Positions 25,260 to 33,628 of a stretch of 64,000 nt of DNA are shown here, one piece after another. The stretch lies in assembly GCA_963749905.1 (NCBI GenBank), contig CAVVOF010000003.1:868001-932000 (forward strand), written 5' to 3'. The position numbers and the translations under genes are program-made. Origin of the DNA: UBA10649 sp963749905 (GTDB lineage: Bacteria; Actinomycetota; Actinomycetes; S36-B12). Position 1 is the stretch's first letter; each line of letters begins with the position of its first letter. Under the pieces are notes generated by a model. The model saw only the letters and a program-made list of their open reading frames with translations, had not been told where the DNA came from and did not search any database.

Positions 25260-27397
25260 CCCGCCCTCGCCGGTTCGTCACCTGGGCCGCCACCACGCTC
25301 GTCGTGGGCGCCCTGGCCTCGGCCCTGACGGGCGCTCCGACCGCAGCAGTCGCCGCCCTGCCCGCGCAGGAGGAGGGTGAGCCCAGCGTCCGTATCGTCA
25401 TCGACCGGCTGACGCCCGACATCCCGGCGGATGATGACGTGCTGCGGATCACCGGTCGGGTCATCAGCGACGTTGACGTCGCGCTGTCGGACATCAGTGT
25501 CCAACTCCGTCGGTCATCGCAGCCAGCGAGCACCCGCGGCCAGATCGTGGCCATCCACGACGCCGGGCTCGAACCTGAGGACGGGGAGCCCACGGATGTG
25601 CCGCTGCCGGGCACGCGGGTGCAGGTGGCTGACCAGCTGCCCGCCGGTGCCCGGCGCCCGTTCTCCATCCGAGTGCCCATCACCCAACTCGGTTTCACGG
25701 CCCCGGGTTCGTACCCGCTCGCGCTGGAGGCACTCGGCCGCGAGCCGGGGGTCGACGAGTTCGACGCCCGGAAGGGAATCGTCCGCACGTTCCTGCCGTG
25801 GTTCCCCGACGAGGCCGAGGTCGTGCCGATCCAGCTGGTGTGGCTCTGGCCGCTGTCCGACTGGCCCGACCGGGCCGCCGACGGCACGCTGCTGTCCAAC
25901 CGCACCCCTGAGGAACTCGCCGACGGCGGTCGACTGGAGCGGCTGCTCGCCATCGGCACCCGCCACCGCGCGACCCTCTCGTGGATCGCCGATCCTGCGC
26001 TGCTGCAGACGGCCTCGGTCATGTCCAGGGGGTACGAGGTGCGCCAGGACGGGGCCATCACCGTCGGCGACCAGGACGCAGCGGCCGAGCGATGGCTGGT
26101 CGGCCTGCGCACGGCGACTCAGGACGTCGGCCTGCGCGCCCTGCCCTACGCCGACGTCGACGCCTCCGCGCTGACCCGAGGCGACCTGAGCAACGACGTG
26201 GTGCGCGCCGTGACCCAGGGCCCGGGACTCGCCTCGGCCGCGCTCGGCGCTGCCGTGCCCGGCAACCTGTACTGGGCGCCCTTCGGCCGCATCGATCGGC
26301 CAGCGCTCAACGTGCTGGCCTCGGCGGGCGTCACCTCGATCATCCTGTCGGCCGGCGCGATGCCCGCCACGGACGAGAACGCGTCGACACTCGGTCTCGC
26401 GACTGCGGCCCTGCCGACGTCACTGGGCACCATCAAGGCCGTGCTCACCGACCCCGGGCTCACCGCCGTTCTCGGCTTGCCACAGCGCAGCGCATCCGAC
26501 GTGATCCGCGCCCGCCAGCGCTTCCTGGCCGAGACCGCCACCATTGCGCAGACCATCCCCGCAGACCAGGCCTCCCGCGTCCTGGTGGTGGCTCCGGACT
26601 CGGTGCGCTGGACCGCCACCGCGTCCCTGGTGAACCCCCTCCTCCGTGCCACGCGCAGCGCGTCCTGGCTCGAGCCGGAGAGCATGGCCGATCTCCTCGA
26701 TGCGCCCACTCCGTCGACGAGCAGGCAGCGCGGCGGGTACGGGGACAAGGCACGCGAGGCGGAACTCACCCAGAACTACGTGTCCCGAATCGCCCGGGTC
26801 AGTCACGAACTGGACGTGTTCACGTCCGCTCTGGACGACCCCACGGGCATCGTGCAGCCGTTCTCGGAAGCGTTGCTGCGCGCCGAGTCGGCGGCCTGGC
26901 GCAGCGAGCCGGCTCGGGGTTCGGAACTGCTGGCCAGCGTGAGCGAGGGCATCCAGGCCGAGATCTCCCGTGTGCGCGTCCTGTCCGAGGGGCAGGTCAC
27001 CCTCTCGGGCGATGTGGGGAAGGTGCCGGTGACCATCACGAACGAACTCGATCGTTCGGTCACTGTGGGCTTGGTACTGCGCGGCGTGCCACCGCTGCGC
27101 CTGTCCGCCGCCCCATTGACGGGGATCCGCATCGAACCCGGCGCGTTCGCGAGCGTGGACATCGAGGCGCGGGTGGTGGGTGGCGAGCCCCTTCCGGTGG
27201 AGGTGCAACTGCTGAGCCCGGACGGCGATGACTACGGCAGCCCGGCGCGCATCACCGTGGTCTCGACGGCCTACGCCCGGGCGGCCTCATGGGTGGTCGG
27301 CATCGCCTTCCTCGCCATCGTCGTGTTCGTGATCGTGGGCGTCACCCGACGCATTCACGGGGCCAGCACGTCGCGGAAGGACCGCGTCGATGAGTGA
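25256..27397 (+). CDS. DUF6049 secreted/membrane-anchored protein
   Basis: 713 residues. An N-terminal signal peptide (FVTWAATTLVVGALASAL), a large extracytoplasmic region, and one C-terminal membrane helix (ASWVVGIAFLAIVVFVIVGV) with a short basic tail. It matches the conserved Rv3909-type protein always found upstream of murJ. Function not established; location suggests an envelope role with MurJ. It overlaps Nudix by four bases and murJ by eight. Confidence 0.88.
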   Translation: MTRPRRFVTWAATTLVVGALASALTGAPTAAVAALPAQEEGEPSVRIVIDRLTPDIPADDDVLRITGRVISDVDVALSDISVQLRRSSQPASTRGQIVAIHDAGLEPEDGEPTDVPLPGTRVQVADQLPAGARRPFSIRVPITQLGFTAPGSYPLALEALGREPGVDEFDARKGIVRTFLPWFPDEAEVVPIQLVWLWPLSDWPDRAADGTLLSNRTPEELADGGRLERLLAIGTRHRATLSWIADPALLQTASVMSRGYEVRQDGAITVGDQDAAAERWLVGLRTATQDVGLRALPYADVDASALTRGDLSNDVVRAVTQGPGLASAALGAAVPGNLYWAPFGRIDRPALNVLASAGVTSIILSAGAMPATDENASTLGLATAALPTSLGTIKAVLTDPGLTAVLGLPQRSASDVIRARQRFLAETATIAQTIPADQASRVLVVAPDSVRWTATASLVNPLLRATRSASWLEPESMADLLDAPTPSTSRQRGGYGDKAREAELTQNYVSRIARVSHELDVFTSALDDPTGIVQPFSEALLRAESAAWRSEPARGSELLASVSEGIQAEISRVRVLSEGQVTLSGDVGKVPVTITNELDRSVTVGLVLRGVPPLRLSAAPLTGIRIEPGAFASVDIEARVVGGEPLPVEVQLLSPDGDDYGSPARITVVSTAYARAASWVVGIAFLAIVVFVIVGVTRRIHGASTSRKDRVDE

Positions 27398-29186
27398 GCC
27401 CACCGATCCCCGCGCGGCCGAGCAGCCGCCCCCGGACATCGTCGACGACGAGGTAGCAGAGGCAGCCCGCGAGGCGCAGGCGGGCGACCTCGCCGCCAAC
27501 CCGCCCTCCGCGGCGGGCCGCAGCCAGGCGCGCAGCAGCGCCGTGATGGCCTCCGGAACGGTCGTCTCCCGCATCACCGGCATCGCCCGCGACATCACCA
27601 TGACGGCCGCGCTCGGCTTCTACCTCGTCTCGGACGCTTTCTCGCTCGGCAACTCGCTGCCCACCATCGTCTACATCCTGATCATCGGCGGCGCACTCAA
27701 CGCCGTGTTCATCCCGCAACTCGTGCGGCGCATGGCCGACGACCCCGATGGTGGCGCGGCCTACGCGGACCGACTGCTGACCCTGGTCGGCACCCTGCTG
27801 CTCGCCCTGTCGATTGCGGCGGTGGCACTCGCACCGTGGATCGTGGACCTCTACACGCCGGACGACTACCCGCCGGAGCAGTACGAGCTCGCCGTGGCCT
27901 TCGCCCGGCTGTGCCTCCCGCAGATCCTCTTCTACGGCATCTACGCGATGCTGAGCCAGGTCCTGAACTCACGCGGACGCTTCGGGGCACCCATGTTCGC
28001 CCCCATCGCGAACAACGTGGTCGCAGTGGCCACCTTCGGCCTCTTCATCGCGATCGCGGGCACGAGCGCGGCTGCGGACGGGGCGCTGACCACCGGGCAG
28101 GTTCTGCTGCTGGGGATCGGCACCACCCTCGGCGTCGTCGTCCAGGCCCTCATCCTCGTGCCGATCCTCTGGCGCAGCGGGTACCGGTGGCGACCTCGCT
28201 TCGACTGGCGCGACAGCGGTCTGGGAAAGGCTGGCCGGCTCGCCACCTGGACCATCGGCCTGGTCCTGGTCAACCAGATCGCCTACGTGTTCATCACCCG
28301 GATGGCGGCCCAGGCCAACGTGAACGCGGCCGAGGGCGGGTTCACCGCCGCGGGCATCACCACGTACCAGAAGGCACACCTGGTGTTCATGCTGCCGCAC
28401 AGCATCATCACCGTCTCCGTGGTGACGGCGATGCTGCCCGCCCTCGCCCGGCTGGCCCATGCCGGCCGGCTCCGGGATGTCGGCAGCGACGTGGCACGCA
28501 CCATGCGGGTGGTGGCCGTGCTGGTGATCCCGATCGCCGCGGTGCTCGTCGTCAACGGAGCGCCCGTCTCGGTGCTGCTCTTCGGCTACGGGGCGGCGAC
28601 GACCGACCAGGCCGTGCTCATGGGCCTGACCGTGTCCGCCTTCATGCTGGGACTCGTCCCGTTCACGCTCTTCTACATCCTGCTGCGCGGCTACTACGCC
28701 CTCGAGGACACCCGTACGCCCTTCTTCCTGACGATCGTCCTGAACGTCGTCTTCCTGGCCCTGGCCGTACCGCTCTTCCGGGTCAGTGACGACGCCGCGT
28801 ACCAGATCGTCATCCTGGCCCTGTCGTACTCCATGTCGTACTGGTTGGCTCTGGTAGTCACCTGGTTCGCCCTCCATCGACGTCTGGGGCACATGGAGGT
28901 GGGCCGGACCGTGTGGGCGGTCACGCGAGCACTGTTCGCCGCGATCCTCGCCGGAATCGCGATGCTGCGACTGACCCTCTGGGTGGTCGAGGGACAGTTG
29001 CAGGGGGACGAGCTGACCTGGGCGATGCGCGGCATCCTGCTGCTCAGCGTCGTGGGCACCGCGATCGTCGGTGGCGCGGTCTACCTCGGGGCGGCGTGGG
29101 CACTGCGCATCGGCGAGGTGTCCGACGTACTGTCATTGGCACGCGGCGCCGGACGGCGCCTGGCACGACGTGGGAGTGGCACATGA
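27390..29186 (+). CDS. murJ: Lipid II flippase MurJ (MviN)
   Basis: 598 residues with about 14 membrane helices after a ~55-residue acidic cytoplasmic lead. MATE-like MurJ patterns: SGTVVSRITGIARDI near the first helix, LVRRMADDPDGG, YGIYAMLSQVLNSRGRFGAPMFAPI and YYALEDTRTPFF. It exports lipid II for peptidoglycan synthesis. In mycobacteria the protein is fused to a pseudokinase and an ectodomain; here those are in the next, overlapping gene. Confidence 0.95.
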   Translation: MSEPTDPRAAEQPPPDIVDDEVAEAAREAQAGDLAANPPSAAGRSQARSSAVMASGTVVSRITGIARDITMTAALGFYLVSDAFSLGNSLPTIVYILIIGGALNAVFIPQLVRRMADDPDGGAAYADRLLTLVGTLLLALSIAAVALAPWIVDLYTPDDYPPEQYELAVAFARLCLPQILFYGIYAMLSQVLNSRGRFGAPMFAPIANNVVAVATFGLFIAIAGTSAAADGALTTGQVLLLGIGTTLGVVVQALILVPILWRSGYRWRPRFDWRDSGLGKAGRLATWTIGLVLVNQIAYVFITRMAAQANVNAAEGGFTAAGITTYQKAHLVFMLPHSIITVSVVTAMLPALARLAHAGRLRDVGSDVARTMRVVAVLVIPIAAVLVVNGAPVSVLLFGYGAATTDQAVLMGLTVSAFMLGLVPFTLFYILLRGYYALEDTRTPFFLTIVLNVVFLALAVPLFRVSDDAAYQIVILALSYSMSYWLALVVTWFALHRRLGHMEVGRTVWAVTRALFAAILAGIAMLRLTLWVVEGQLQGDELTWAMRGILLLSVVGTAIVGGAVYLGAAWALRIGEVSDVLSLARGAGRRLARRGSGT

Positions 29187-30715
29187 GGGCGAGCGAGCAG
29201 GTCGATCGCTACTCGCTCATCGACCTGGTATCGCGTGACGAGGGGCCCGCCGGCGCGGAGGTCTCCGAGTTGTGGCATGGCTTCGACGCGACTCTTGACC
29301 GGCCGGTCGCCCTGCGCATCATCTCCGCCGACGACCCGCGCAGTGCCGCGATCGTGGGGGCGGCACGCGCAGCCGCGACCGTCGACGATCGCCGACTGCT
29401 GCGCGTGCTGGACATCCTCGACCTCCCGGCCACCAGGGATGAGCCCGCGCGAATCGCGATCGTCAGCGAGTGGGCGACCGGGCGCAACCTGGAGCGGACG
29501 CTCCAGGACCGTGGCGGCACGCCGTTCTCAGCACCGGAGGCGCTCGAGCTCGTCGCGCAGGTGGCCCGCACCCTCGCCCACAGCACGGCCGTGGGGGTCA
29601 GCCATGGGCGGCTACGCCCGTCCAGCGTGTTCATCACCGACGCCGGAGAGGTCCGCGTGCGCGGGCTGTCGGTGGACGCGGCACTCTTCGGGCCGCTGCC
29701 GGACGTCCCCGATCGCGCGGCGGCAGACGTCGACGCGCTCGGCTCGCTCACCTACCTGCTGACCACGGGCTACTGGCCCGGGGCGGCGTCGGTCGACGCT
29801 CCCGGCGCCCCGTCCGCGGGTGGAGTCGTGCTGCCGCCCTCCCAGGTCCGTGCCGCCGTCCCCCGCAGCGTGGACGACATCGTCGCCCGGTCCGTCCTGT
29901 CGGCCGCCCGGACCCGCGGCGTCGCGCGGGTCGCCGACCCAGCCGCCTTCGCGGCGATGGTCGGCGCCGCCCTCGACCACGTCGCCCCCGTCACCACCAC
30001 GACCGTTCGCGTCGAACCGAGCACGACGGGGCGCCGTCTCGCCCGGCGCAGCCTGATCTGGCTGGCCCGGCTGATCGGCGTGCTCGTCGCGCTCGCCTTC
30101 GTGGCCGCGGTGGCCTGGGGCGGCTGGACGCTCCTGACCGCGGAACCCGAGGTCGTCGACGACACCAACCAGGGCCTGGCCGAGATCCTCACCTCCCCGG
30201 CGCGGCCGGTCGATGACATCGAGCTCAGCGGCATCGAGCGCACCTTCCCCATCGAGAAGTTCCGCTCCTACGACCCCTTCGGCGACGATGACGGCAACGG
30301 CAAGCCCGACAAGCGCAAGGGTCGGGAGAGCGAGGACCTGGTCGCCGTGGTCAACGACGACGACCCCGACACCGCCTGGCTGACCTCCCAGTACGGCACG
30401 CCGGATCTCGACGGCAAGCCCGGGGTGGGCCTGATCCTCGACCTCGGCAGTCCGCAGGACGTCCAGCAGATCACCGCGAACCTGGTCGGTCGGGGCAGCA
30501 ATCTCGAGGTCCGGGTGTCCGACCGGATCTACCCGGATCCGGCCCTGTGGTCGCCGCTGGCGAACGCCGTCGCGCCTCGGGAGAAGGTCGAGGTGCGCTC
30601 CCCTCGACCGATTACCGGACGATACGTGCTGCTGTGGTTCACGAGGCTGCCCCCCACGGACACCGGCTCCGGCGAGTTCCAAGGCGGGGTCAGGAGCGTG
30701 GTGGTCAGCGGCTGA
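29183..30715 (+). CDS. Membrane pseudokinase with C-terminal ectodomain (MviN C-terminal half)
   Basis: 510 residues: a kinase-like domain (1-270), a membrane helix (about 291-316) and an extracellular discoidin-like domain (about 340-510, with DPDTAWLTSQYG and GLILDLGSPQDVQQI). Key kinase residues are lost: VALR replaces VAIK, HGRLRPSS replaces HRDxKxxN, and GLS replaces DFG, so it is a pseudokinase. This is the architecture of the C-terminal half of mycobacterial MviN, which PknB phosphorylates and FhaA binds. The ATGA overlap with murJ supports a working partner. PknB and FhaA are encoded at 57-64 kb. Confidence 0.88.
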   Translation: MRASEQVDRYSLIDLVSRDEGPAGAEVSELWHGFDATLDRPVALRIISADDPRSAAIVGAARAAATVDDRRLLRVLDILDLPATRDEPARIAIVSEWATGRNLERTLQDRGGTPFSAPEALELVAQVARTLAHSTAVGVSHGRLRPSSVFITDAGEVRVRGLSVDAALFGPLPDVPDRAAADVDALGSLTYLLTTGYWPGAASVDAPGAPSAGGVVLPPSQVRAAVPRSVDDIVARSVLSAARTRGVARVADPAAFAAMVGAALDHVAPVTTTTVRVEPSTTGRRLARRSLIWLARLIGVLVALAFVAAVAWGGWTLLTAEPEVVDDTNQGLAEILTSPARPVDDIELSGIERTFPIEKFRSYDPFGDDDGNGKPDKRKGRESEDLVAVVNDDDPDTAWLTSQYGTPDLDGKPGVGLILDLGSPQDVQQITANLVGRGSNLEVRVSDRIYPDPALWSPLANAVAPREKVEVRSPRPITGRYVLLWFTRLPPTDTGSGEFQGGVRSVVVSG

Positions 30716-30720
30716 CCCTC

Positions 30721-30726
30721 TAGGCT
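30721..30726 (+). promoter_or_regulatory. Putative -10 element (TAGGCT), leaderless start
   Basis: TAGGCT ends six bases before the sigM GTG; no Shine-Dalgarno is present. Confidence 0.4.
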
Positions 30727-30732
30727 CGTGGC

Positions 30733-31359
30733 GTGGCCGATCCGCGCAGTGATGCCGACCTGATCGCCGCGCATGTTGCCGGGGACCCCTTGGCCTTCGA
30801 GGAGATCGTCCGACGGCATCGGGACCGGTTGTGGGCGGTCGCCCTGCGGACGACGGGCGATCCTGAGGAGGCGGCGGACGCACTGCAGGACGCGCTGATC
30901 TCGGCGTTCCGCCGCGCCGAGCAGTTCCGCGGCGACTCGGCCGTGACCACCTGGCTGCACCGGATCGTCGTCAACGCCTCCCTCGACCGGCTCCGCAGGC
31001 GCGGGGTCCGCGCGGCCGTGCCCCTGCCGGATGACGACGAATCGCTGCCCGGCGCGGTGGTGGCCGACCCGGTCGACCACATGGGCCGTCGGGAGATCCA
31101 GCTGGTGGTCACGGAGGCGCTGGCCAAGCTCCCGGAGGACCAGCGCGACGCGATCCTGCTGGTCGACGTGGAGGGCTGGAGCGTCGAGGATGCGGCACGA
31201 ATGCTGGGCTGCCCCGAGGGCACCGTCAAGAGCAGGTGCCACCGCGGTAGGGCGCGACTGGCAAAGAGTCTGGACTTCCTGCGGAACCTGGACTCGCCGG
31301 GTCCCGTCGTACCCGATGCGGCCACATCAGACGCTGAAGGAGGTGACCAGCCCGCATGA
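30733..31359 (+). CDS. sigM: ECF RNA polymerase sigma factor SigM
   Basis: 208 residues. Region 2 (FEEIVRRHRDRLWAVALRTTG ending in TWLHRIVVNASLDRLRRR) and region 4 (LPEDQRDAILLVDVEGWSV with TVKSRCHRGRARLAKSL) are complete. An ECF factor at this locus, between murJ/pseudokinase and the anti-sigma and thioredoxin genes, is the SigM type. Its stop overlaps the anti-sigma start (ATGA), the usual coupling of sigma and anti-sigma. Confidence 0.93.
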   Translation: MADPRSDADLIAAHVAGDPLAFEEIVRRHRDRLWAVALRTTGDPEEAADALQDALISAFRRAEQFRGDSAVTTWLHRIVVNASLDRLRRRGVRAAVPLPDDDESLPGAVVADPVDHMGRREIQLVVTEALAKLPEDQRDAILLVDVEGWSVEDAARMLGCPEGTVKSRCHRGRARLAKSLDFLRNLDSPGPVVPDAATSDAEGGDQPA

Positions 31360-32247
31360 CCGATCAGCAGTACCCACGCAGCACCGATGATGAGGCCGAC
31401 CCCGAGGTGCTCGCCGCCGTTCAGCGCGCGCTGGCGGACCTCACCTTCCTGCGCCCGGATGAAGGCGCGCCGGATGCGAGTCCGGCCCCCGAGCCGATGC
31501 CGGACTGGGCATGGGCGCGCATCTCCTCCGCCCTGAGCACCGAGGCAGCCCACGCCGAGCCATCCGCACGCCACCCCCGCTCCCGCCTCGTTCGCTGGGG
31601 CGGTGGCCTCGTGGCGGCGTCGGTCGCGGTGCTGGCCGTCGGACTGGGCGTGCAGGTCTTCAGCGCCGGCGGTAGCCAGTGACTCTGCCGTCGTGGCCGG
31701 CGGCGGTCCCGCCCCCTCGCCGCTGAGCTCCGCGCAGGCGTTCGCCGAGGCGGCGCCCGCAGATGCCGCCGCGGAGGCCGACGCCACGGTCGCCCTCTCC
31801 GAGGAGGCGACGGGCCTGAGGCAGCGCCAGTTCTCCTTCGCCGGCATCCCGCCGATCCTCAAGGTGCTCGGCTCCACAACCGACTACACGCCGGCGACCA
31901 TGCAGGACCAGGTCACCTCGGCACTTGCCGCCGAGGGGATGGTGCCGATGAAGGAGATGCCGTCACCGTCCGCCACGGTCGACGTCCCTGCCGACGTCCC
32001 GGCCGAGGGCTTCCTGGCGACCCCGGAGTCGGTACGCGACTGCATCACCAAGCTCACCAACAACCAAGCCTCCACGGCCCTGCTCATCGACCAGTCCCGA
32101 TACCAGGGCGAGGCGGCCAGCATCGTGGTCGCGCCCGACTACGACGTCCCGGCGGCGCAGGCACCCGACCTGAGCATGATCGAGGTCTGGGTCGTCGATC
32201 CCGAGTGCGACGTCACGTGGCGGATGCGCTTCCGGCTGGGCCGCTAG
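31356..32247 (+). pseudogene. rsmA: Anti-sigma-M factor, split by an apparent +1 frameshift
   Basis: The first frame (31356-31682) encodes a ~75-residue cytoplasmic part and a membrane helix (VAASVAVLAVGLGVQVFSAGG), then hits TGA. The following frame, offset by +1, continues without a break as an extracytoplasmic region (SDSAVVAGGGPAPSPL through RMRFRLGR) to 32247. Removing one C of the AGCCAGT at 31674-31680 restores one frame of about 296 residues, reading GGSSDSAVV. It overlaps sigM by four bases and is at the RsmA position. Either a sequence error or a real lesion that would free SigM. Confidence 0.75.
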
Positions 32248-32253
32248 CCAGCC

Positions 32254-32280
32254 GGGAATGCCACGGACCGTAGGATCGTT
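32254..32280 (+). promoter_or_regulatory. SigR/SigH-type promoter upstream of trxB
   Basis: GGGAAT (32254-32259), 18 bases, GTT (32278-32280) fits the thiol-stress sigma consensus GGGAAT-N18-GTT, and trxBA is a known target of SigR in Streptomyces. A second -10-like TAGGAT lies at 32291-32296. Thus two starts, one inducible by disulfide stress, are plausible. Confidence 0.6.
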
Positions 32281-32302
32281 GCGGCCAGCGTAGGATACCC
32301 CC

Positions 32303-32344
32303 ATGGGTATCAGCCACCTCTCGAGAGGCAATCACGGTGAGTGA
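32303..32344 (+). CDS. Possible 13-codon leader peptide overlapping trxB
   Basis: ATG six bases after TAGGAT opens MGISHLSRGNHGE and stops at a TGA that overlaps the trxB start region (GTGAGTGA). It could couple translation of a leaderless transcript to trxB, or be chance. No conservation evidence is available. Confidence 0.25.
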   Translation: MGISHLSRGNHGE

Positions 32345-33269
32345 GATCCGCAACGTCATCATCATCGGCTCCGGACCGGCCGGATACACGGCCGCCATCT
32401 ACGCGGCCCGCGCCCAGCTGAACCCCCTCGTCTTCGAGGGGTCGGTCACCGCCGGCGGCGCACTGATGAACACCACCGAGGTCGAGAACTTCCCGGGTTT
32501 CACCGACGGCATCATGGGCCCCGAGCTGATGGAGCAGATGCGCGGCCAGGCGGTCCGGTTCGGCGCGGAGCTCGTCACCGACGATGTCGCGAGTGTCGAC
32601 CTCACGGGCGAGATCAAGACGGTCGTCGACGGCTCCGGCACCACCCATCAGGCGCACGCCGTCATCCTGGCCACCGGCTCGGCGTACCGCGAACTCGGCC
32701 TGCCCAGCGAGAAGCGGCTGTCGGGGCACGGAGTCTCCTGGTGCGCCACCTGCGACGGCTTCTTCTTCCGGGGCCAGGACATCGCGGTGGTCGGCGGCGG
32801 TGACTCCGCCATCGAGGAGGCCACCTTCCTCACCCGCTTCGCGAACACCGTGACCCTCGTCCACCGCCGGGACAGCCTGCGGGCCAGCAAGATCATGCAG
32901 GAGCGCGCCTTCGCCAACGAGAAGCTGAAGTTCGCCTGGAACAGCGAGGTCGTCGACGTGCTCGGCGACGCCAAGGTGTCCGGCGTGGTGCTGCGGGACA
33001 CCGTCACCGGCGAGACCCGCGAGCTCGCGGTCACCGGCCTGTTCGTCGCCATCGGGCACGACCCGCGCTCTGAGCTGATCAAGGGCCAGGTCGACCTCGA
33101 CGATGAGGGCTACGTCCTCGTCCAGGGCCGCACGACCGCCACGAATCTCCCCGGCGTGTTCGCGTGCGGGGACCTGGTCGACCACACCTATCGTCAGGCG
33201 ATCACTGCCGCCGGCTCCGGGTGCGCCGCCGCCCTGGATGCCGAGCGCTTCCTCGCGGCGAACGAGTAG
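32337..33269 (+). CDS. trxB: Thioredoxin reductase
   Basis: 310 residues. FAD motif IIIGSGPAGYTAA, redox site WCATCDG, NADPH motif VGGGDSAIEEA and the C-terminal VFACGDLVDHTYRQAITAAGSG. The flavoenzyme passes electrons from NADPH to the thioredoxin encoded 33 bases downstream. GTG start with a GAGAGG site. Controlled by a likely SigR-type promoter. Confidence 0.97.
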   Translation: MSEIRNVIIIGSGPAGYTAAIYAARAQLNPLVFEGSVTAGGALMNTTEVENFPGFTDGIMGPELMEQMRGQAVRFGAELVTDDVASVDLTGEIKTVVDGSGTTHQAHAVILATGSAYRELGLPSEKRLSGHGVSWCATCDGFFFRGQDIAVVGGGDSAIEEATFLTRFANTVTLVHRRDSLRASKIMQERAFANEKLKFAWNSEVVDVLGDAKVSGVVLRDTVTGETRELAVTGLFVAIGHDPRSELIKGQVDLDDEGYVLVQGRTTATNLPGVFACGDLVDHTYRQAITAAGSGCAAALDAERFLAANE

Positions 33270-33302
33270 CCTGAGCCCACCCTCACACCTGGAGAGACCC
33301 CC

Positions 33303-33623
33303 ATGGGAGCAACGAAAGCCGTCACCGACGCCAGCTGGGCCGATGACGTCCTGATGAGTGACAAGCCGGTCATCGTCGACTTCTGGGCCGAATGGTGCGG
33401 CCCGTGCAAGATGGTCGCGCCCATTCTCGAGGACATCGCCGCGCAGCACGACAGCGTCGTGGTGGCCAAGCTCAACGTCGACGAGAACCCGCAGACGGCC
33501 GCGTCCTACGGCATCACCTCGATCCCGACCATGAACGTCTACCAGGGTGGCCAGGTCGTGAAGACGATCATCGGGGCCAAGCCGAAGGCCGCGCTGCTCG
33601 CGGACCTGGCTCCCTACCTGTAG
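33303..33623 (+). CDS. trxA: Thioredoxin
   Basis: 106 residues with the active site WAEWCGPCK and the cis-Pro loop TSIPTMNVY. Reduced by TrxB, it keeps cytosolic disulfides reduced. A GGAGAGACCCCC site precedes the ATG. Followed five bases later by the CwlM-like gene. Confidence 0.97.
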   Translation: MGATKAVTDASWADDVLMSDKPVIVDFWAEWCGPCKMVAPILEDIAAQHDSVVVAKLNVDENPQTAASYGITSIPTMNVYQGGQVVKTIIGAKPKAALLADLAPYL

Positions 33624-33628
33624 GGGAC

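Noticed and set aside
31670..31690. Programmed +1 frameshift in the anti-sigma gene
   Set aside because: The site is AGC CAG TGA C without a slippery codon or stimulatory element, and similar shifts occur in unrelated genes nearby, so error or mutation is simpler.
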